From Laburnicola sp. R22_1 (Eukaryota > Ascomycota > Dothideomycetes > Pleosporales > Didymosphaeriaceae), in NCBI GenBank assembly GCA_014281115.1, contig JACONQ010000005.1, forward strand, positions 744,001 through 808,000: DNA of 64,000 nucleotides, given 5' to 3'. Shown piece after piece: positions 58,751 through 64,000 of the stretch. The notes below the pieces were generated by a model that was not told the origin of the DNA, ran no database searches, and saw nothing but the letters and a program-made list of their open reading frames with translations. The translations under genes were made by a program, and so were the position numbers. Position 1 is the first letter of the stretch, and each line of letters opens with the position of its first letter.

Positions 58751-61700
58751 AATATCTTATTAACTTATTAGACTACTATAATCGTAAATTAGTATAAGCT
58801 CCTTAATAAGTTGTTTAATTTTCTTTTAAAAAAGTAATTATTTAGATTTTCTTAAATCGCATATAATAGATGTTAGTCTGCGCTTATTTAGTCTTATATT
58901 AGAATCTTATTTACTTAGGTCTACTAAATAGGTAGCAGCTCTATAGAGCTTAAATTTATAATTAGTTTATAACTTGTGTTCTTCTTATAATAATTCTACT
59001 TATATTTTCAAGATTTAGAAGCTTTTTAAAGTAAGCAAACTACTATTAAGTAAGCGCTTTTATAAGTCTGTCTGCTAGCACATTACTTATTTTTAGGTAG
59101 GTAACTTTAAATAATCCTTTTGCATATTCTTAACATAGCTATATATTCTAGATATTAATATAGCGCAGATAAGTATTAATACGCTTATTTTGCCTAATTA
59201 CTAGTCTAATTATTTAATAATTATTATAAAAACATTCTATATATATCCTAAATTAAGCTTAAGTTTCTTAAAGAACTACTTTAGTGCTATTGCTTCTTTG
59301 CTTACATACTTAAGTATAAGTAGCTTAGCTTTAATAGTAGAAGTTATAACTATGCTCTAATAAGCAGCCTTCTAGAGTATTGCTCCACTATAGAGCATAA
59401 CTATATATCTATAAGAAAATTTTTAGGTTTCTAAATTATTTATAAATAAAGCATTACCACAAATTATAAAGTTAGGTCTATTATATTGGCTATACTAAAT
59501 AGATTGCCAGCGTATTCTCTAAAGATATATTATCGCTTAGTTAATTATAGTAAAATATTATTTGCTTAAATTTATTAGGAAGTGTAAGGGCTTTAAAATA
59601 GCAAACGTAATATTAGGCCTAAGCATAATTACTATATATAGTATTAATCTAACACATTCCTAGTAGCTCTTAATCTTCTACTTAGTTGCTTCTCCTATAT
59701 TCTTTATAAGCTCTTCTAATAGAAGAGACGTTATTAGAAAGCTCCTACTATCTTTAAGATTAAATTCTTTTATAATCTTGTTAATTTAGGTATTATAAAC
59801 AAGCGTAATTATTCATTCTTATAATTTTAGATTACTTAAACGCTAAGAAACTATTTAACTAGTCCACAGTTTTCAATTTTATATTTTATTTTAATATAGC
59901 TTTAGAGCTTCTATACCTCTACTTTATTAGCTTTATTAAAGATTAGAAGTATATTATTAATATAGAAGAGTACTAAGGTTTTGCGATCTTTACTTATAAA
60001 TAAATAAGATTCTTCTTTTAAGGCTATAAGCTCTATAGATCTTAGCAATCCTAAGAACTCTTTATACTAGAGTAGTGCTAAGTCTCTTAATTTATATAGA
60101 GCTTAATTAAGGGACACGCACTTACTATATTACTTAAACCTATTTAGAAGCTTACAAATAACTAGGTTATTAGCTATAATATAAGTGTTTAAGAACGCTC
60201 CTACTATATTATATTAAATAATCTCTAGATTATATTCTACTACAATTACTATTATAGTTCTAAACAACTATACTGCGAGCGTTGCTACGTAGGTTAACTA
60301 TAGTAAGTTCTTAACCTAGAAATTACCTCTTATAACAATTTAAGCCTTACACTTTAGAAAGTACCTATTCTAATTAAACTTATAGGTCTAAACCTATTTT
60401 AATAGAACTAGTTATCTAGTAGCTTATACTTAATTGATTACTATCTACGTTTCTTTCTTTTTAAGTGTAGCAATCTTAATATAGAAGGCTTACTTAAAGA
60501 GCTTTCTAAGTAGATAATTAGTAAGATGTTTCTATAAGGTAGGCAGCTTTAGTAGCTTATTTCTATATAGATAAATAGAAGATAATACCTTTAGCATCTT
60601 TTTAAGTATTACTGCAGCAACTATAGAATTTATTATAGTGTAATTTTAGTGCTTATTCTAGGCTTCCTATACTTCTAGGATATATATATATATATATAGA
60701 AAATTATCTTAAAGATCATCTATTATATATCTGGCGATTAGTATATATATATCTAATCTACCCCTTAGCTAATTAGTAGTATTATTATATTAATTATAAT
60801 CTTTTTATTTTTAAAAAGGCAAATAGTCCTAAACACTCGTGTTTGTATTATTACCTTAAAGTTTTTTACTTAATTTTATAGATGCTTAATCTTGCCTTTA
60901 CCTTTAGCTTACTAGTAGGTTATTTACTTTCTCTAGCGTAGTTAAGCTTTTAGGGCTAAATTAAAAGGCAGCTATAGAGCTCTTAGGCTCTATACTGTAG
61001 AGAGAACGCTCTCTAGGATCTAATAGGCTAGCTTGCCTAGATTAGTGTATACTCTAGTAGCTATTAGTCTCTCTATAATTCCTTAATTAATTATACCCTA
61101 GATTGCCTAGCTTTAGTGTCTATTTAGAGGTTATAAGCCTTGTATACTTACTTTAAACTATGCAAATTCTTAGCTACTTACTAGCTAAGCTTACTGCCTA
61201 TATATTAGTTCTATTAACTACTTAATCGCTAGTCTAGCTAGCTATACTCTTAGATTACTAAATAGAAGCACTATTCTCTTTTTGCTTAGTACATACATAC
61301 TTATTTAGTATAGTAAGAAGATTAAGGATATTTGTAAACTCTTCTTCTAGATTATTAATCTTCCTCTTATTTAGGACTTTAATAATCTTTACTACTTTTT
61401 TATAGAGTATGCCTTAATTAGCTTTGCCCTTATAAAATAATATCTTATTAAATATAACGTCGCGCGTAGTAATTACCTAATTAAGTACTAGAATTTATAT
61501 TCTATAGAGATTTAATAGTTTATAACTAATAAGGTATCTAATATAGCCTCTAGGATTTACTTTAAATTCTTATTTATTCTACTCTACTACTTAATTCCTT
61601 TTTAGAGGATATGCTTAGCTGCTATAGGCGTAAATTCTACTCTAATTAGGATAAAGATTAGCTGTCTATGCTTATATTTAAGCAGGCTTATACTAATAGA

Positions 61701-64000
61701 AATACTACCTAAACTAATTTTTAAGCACTTATCTAGTGCTTAAAAAGTATATAGAGCTATTAGGCTCTTACTATAGAGGTAAGCAGTTGCACTTATAATC
61801 TTAGCCTATATTTTAGGCGGTAGATTTACACCTTTCCTTATTTTTATAGCCTTAGTAATAATCTTTTATCTTACTTAGTTAGGTGCTCTATTTAGTTTAT
61901 ATATATATAATAGGGTGTGGCTAATCTTAATTTTTTATTTGTTTATATAGTTTTTATAGGCTAATTATCCCCTTTAAGAAAAAGTAGCAGTATTATTATT
62001 CTAATAGATTATAATAATTTTAAGCTCATATTTATTTTCTACCTATTAGTTAAACTTAGTTATTACTTATATAATCTCTAGTAGAGATTTTAATATAAGG
62101 TTATTATTATAAATCTTTCTACTAAATTCTTCCTTAATTATTAAGCTCTATAGCTCTCTATGCTGTCCTACTAGGAAGTTAAATAGATCTTAAGAAATAT
62201 AATAGAATAGTTTTAGAGATTATTTTCTTAGGTGTCTAGAGATTACTCTAATTGCATATATTATAGAATAATACTAATAGTTCTTTTCTTAAGCACTAAA
62301 GATATATATATTTTGCGCGTTCTAAACTAGAGCTTAAAGTGCTTATTAGCCTAAATAACCTAATTAAAGGTACTAGAATTTCTTAGTGTCTGCTTATAGA
62401 AGATTATAGTATAATTATCTAATTGCTATAGCTAAAGAATAGTAGAAAAAGACTTATATTTAATAAAGATAAAGTTATAGACAATATTTAGTTTTACTAT
62501 AATAATATTTTAAGCGAGAGTTTTTATACGCAATAATCTATCTAAATCTAGGTACTAGATTCTTACCTTCCTTAGATAAGCTTCAGAGATAATATTAATA
62601 TAAAAACCTTTAATAATTTTAATATTCTTAAATAAAAGATCTTTTATACACACACTACGCTTACTAGTAAGTATGCCCTTTATAAGTTAATCTTCTATTC
62701 TTAAAATTAGAAAAGCCTAAGTTCTAACTTTAACACTCTAGATTAAGCTTGCTTTCTTAAACAAGCTAGGTATTAGAAGTAATTAATTATTAATAAAATA
62801 AACTATAGCTTCTTTATTAAGAATAGTACTCTATATAAGTGGGTAATTACTAGAATATATTATTAAGTACACCTCTAAGCTCTCCTACAGCTACTTATTA
62901 ACGACTAATAGATTAATTAAAGCGTACGCTATTAACCTAGAGTAGGTAGAAGTAGTTAAGCTCCTTACTATAGGTGTAGATTTCTAGCCTTCTATTTTAA
63001 TTTAACCGCAAAGCTCCTTTTATTATAGAAATACTAAATAATTATTAATGCTCTTACACTCTTTCTTAGTAAGAGTAATTAGTAGCACTTCTTTAGGGTA
63101 TTTACTAGTAATAGTAGTTTAAAGGCGTTAGCAATTAAGACTATTCTATTTATACTCCTTAGGTCTATAAGGATACTTATTAGTCTTTTTATAAGCTTTC
63201 TTATTTAAGCTGCTACTATCTTACTTTTTCTAATTATTATTTTAACTAGTAATTATTACAAATATACCTAACAACCTACTATTAGGTACTTAAAGCTAGT
63301 GCTCTTAAATAAGTATAGAGTAGACCTTCCTAATATTAGTAAGATCTATTACCTTAATACTATGCAAAGCGTCTTATGTAAGATATTAGTTCATTAATTA
63401 GGCCTATTCTAGTGCGAGCTTAACTACTAGCGCGTCTAAGAAGTTATATATAGTAAGCTTACCTTCTATATTAGGAAGCTTAAAACTCTTAGCCTTATTA
63501 AAAAGAAGCTACTAATCTTAGTACTATATTTTAGGTATCTACCTTTTATTCTTAGCTTTCTTAAGATGTGCTTAGTATTAGATTCGTACTAGATTCTTTA
63601 TGCTTACTTCTATTAGAGCTAGACCTTTCTAAAGCATTTTAATAAGCGCTTATAAGGAGGTCTTCTTTTAATTATTTATTATAATTATAGCTAGTGCTAG
63701 CAGATCTTAGGATACTATAGTATAAACCTATAAGGCAAGATTCTAAATCTTTGTTATATTAATCTACTAGTCTTATACTTCTACTTAATACTCTACAATC
63801 TAAATATTATATAGTTTAATCTAATTATTATATATTACGTCGCTTATACTTATAGTTTTCTCTAGGAGCATAGAATAAATTAGTTAGATTAGATCTTAAT
63901 TAATAATCTTATTAGCATTAGGATTAATAAGATACTAGATCCCTTTAGACTAAGCATAAAATTAGAGCTAAATAAGCTAGAAAGACTAGCTTGCTTAGTT

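Larger units (their letters stand above)
56136..64000 (-). mobile_element. Ty1/copia retrotransposon copy 3, continues past the window
   Basis: Reverse orientation relative to copy 2. From right to left: gag-like (63.9-63.0 kb), integrase (62.9-61.5 kb), reverse transcriptase (60.4-59.8 kb), RNase H region (59.8-58.8 kb), the 3' module (58.7-56.7 kb) and the 3' LTR at 56,136-56,324. Degraded by the same stop pattern. The 5' LTR is outside the window. Confidence 0.78.

Overview
The window looks like a chromosome segment from a filamentous ascomycete. The genes carry short GT-AG introns of about 46-50 bp, apart from one of 182 bp. A compact gene-rich block abuts a huge AT-rich block full of dead transposons, and the decay pattern (CAA/CAG to TAA/TAG and TGG to TAG) is what repeat-induced point mutation (RIP) produces. 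This two-compartment layout is typical of plant-associated Dothideomycetes (Pleosporales in particular). That placement is inference; no marker gene in the window fixes a species.

Positions 1-17,245 are ordinary, roughly balanced-GC DNA with eight genes supported by sequence plus one cut by the left edge: a partial hypothetical gene (minus), a secreted GH16-type glycosidase (plus), dipeptidyl peptidase III (plus, 3 exons), a peroxisomal alpha/beta hydrolase ending in SKL (minus, 3 exons), an Rtt107/Brc1-like multi-BRCT protein (plus, 3 exons), the ESCRT-II subunit Vps25 (minus), the lipoyl acyltransferase E2 of branched-chain 2-oxoacid dehydrogenase (minus, 4 exons), an odd NmrA-GNAT mosaic protein (minus) and gluconokinase (minus, 2 exons). 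These are mostly unrelated housekeeping functions, not a cluster. All intron-spliced lengths given below were checked to be multiples of three.

At about 17.25-17.30 kb a 21-bp hairpin sits exactly where composition changes. From there to 64,000 the DNA is an AT-rich, RIP-eroded isochore with no intact gene seen. Much of it can be read as nested transposons. They are: a hAT transposase relic (about 20.6-22.8 kb); three copies of one Ty1/copia element (24.2-28.1 kb partial; 32.9-49.3 kb interrupted; 56.1 kb to beyond the window, inverted); a complete Ty3/gypsy element with 181-bp LTRs and a GCTAC target duplication inside the second copia copy (37,004-44,456); a pogo/Fot1 element (49,774-51,629) inside the terminal repeat of a Tc1/mariner element (49,721-53,700); two full copies and relics of an unrecognised 1.2-kb element ('element X'); and seven copies of a short SINE-like retroposon with 8-13 bp target duplications in the clear cases and variable 5' truncation. 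Several A/T-only tandem arrays are also present.

The most unusual points are the SINE-like family, the unrecognised element X with an eroded reading frame of about 250 codons, and sense-opposed accessory reading frames placed 3' of pol in both LTR retrotransposons.
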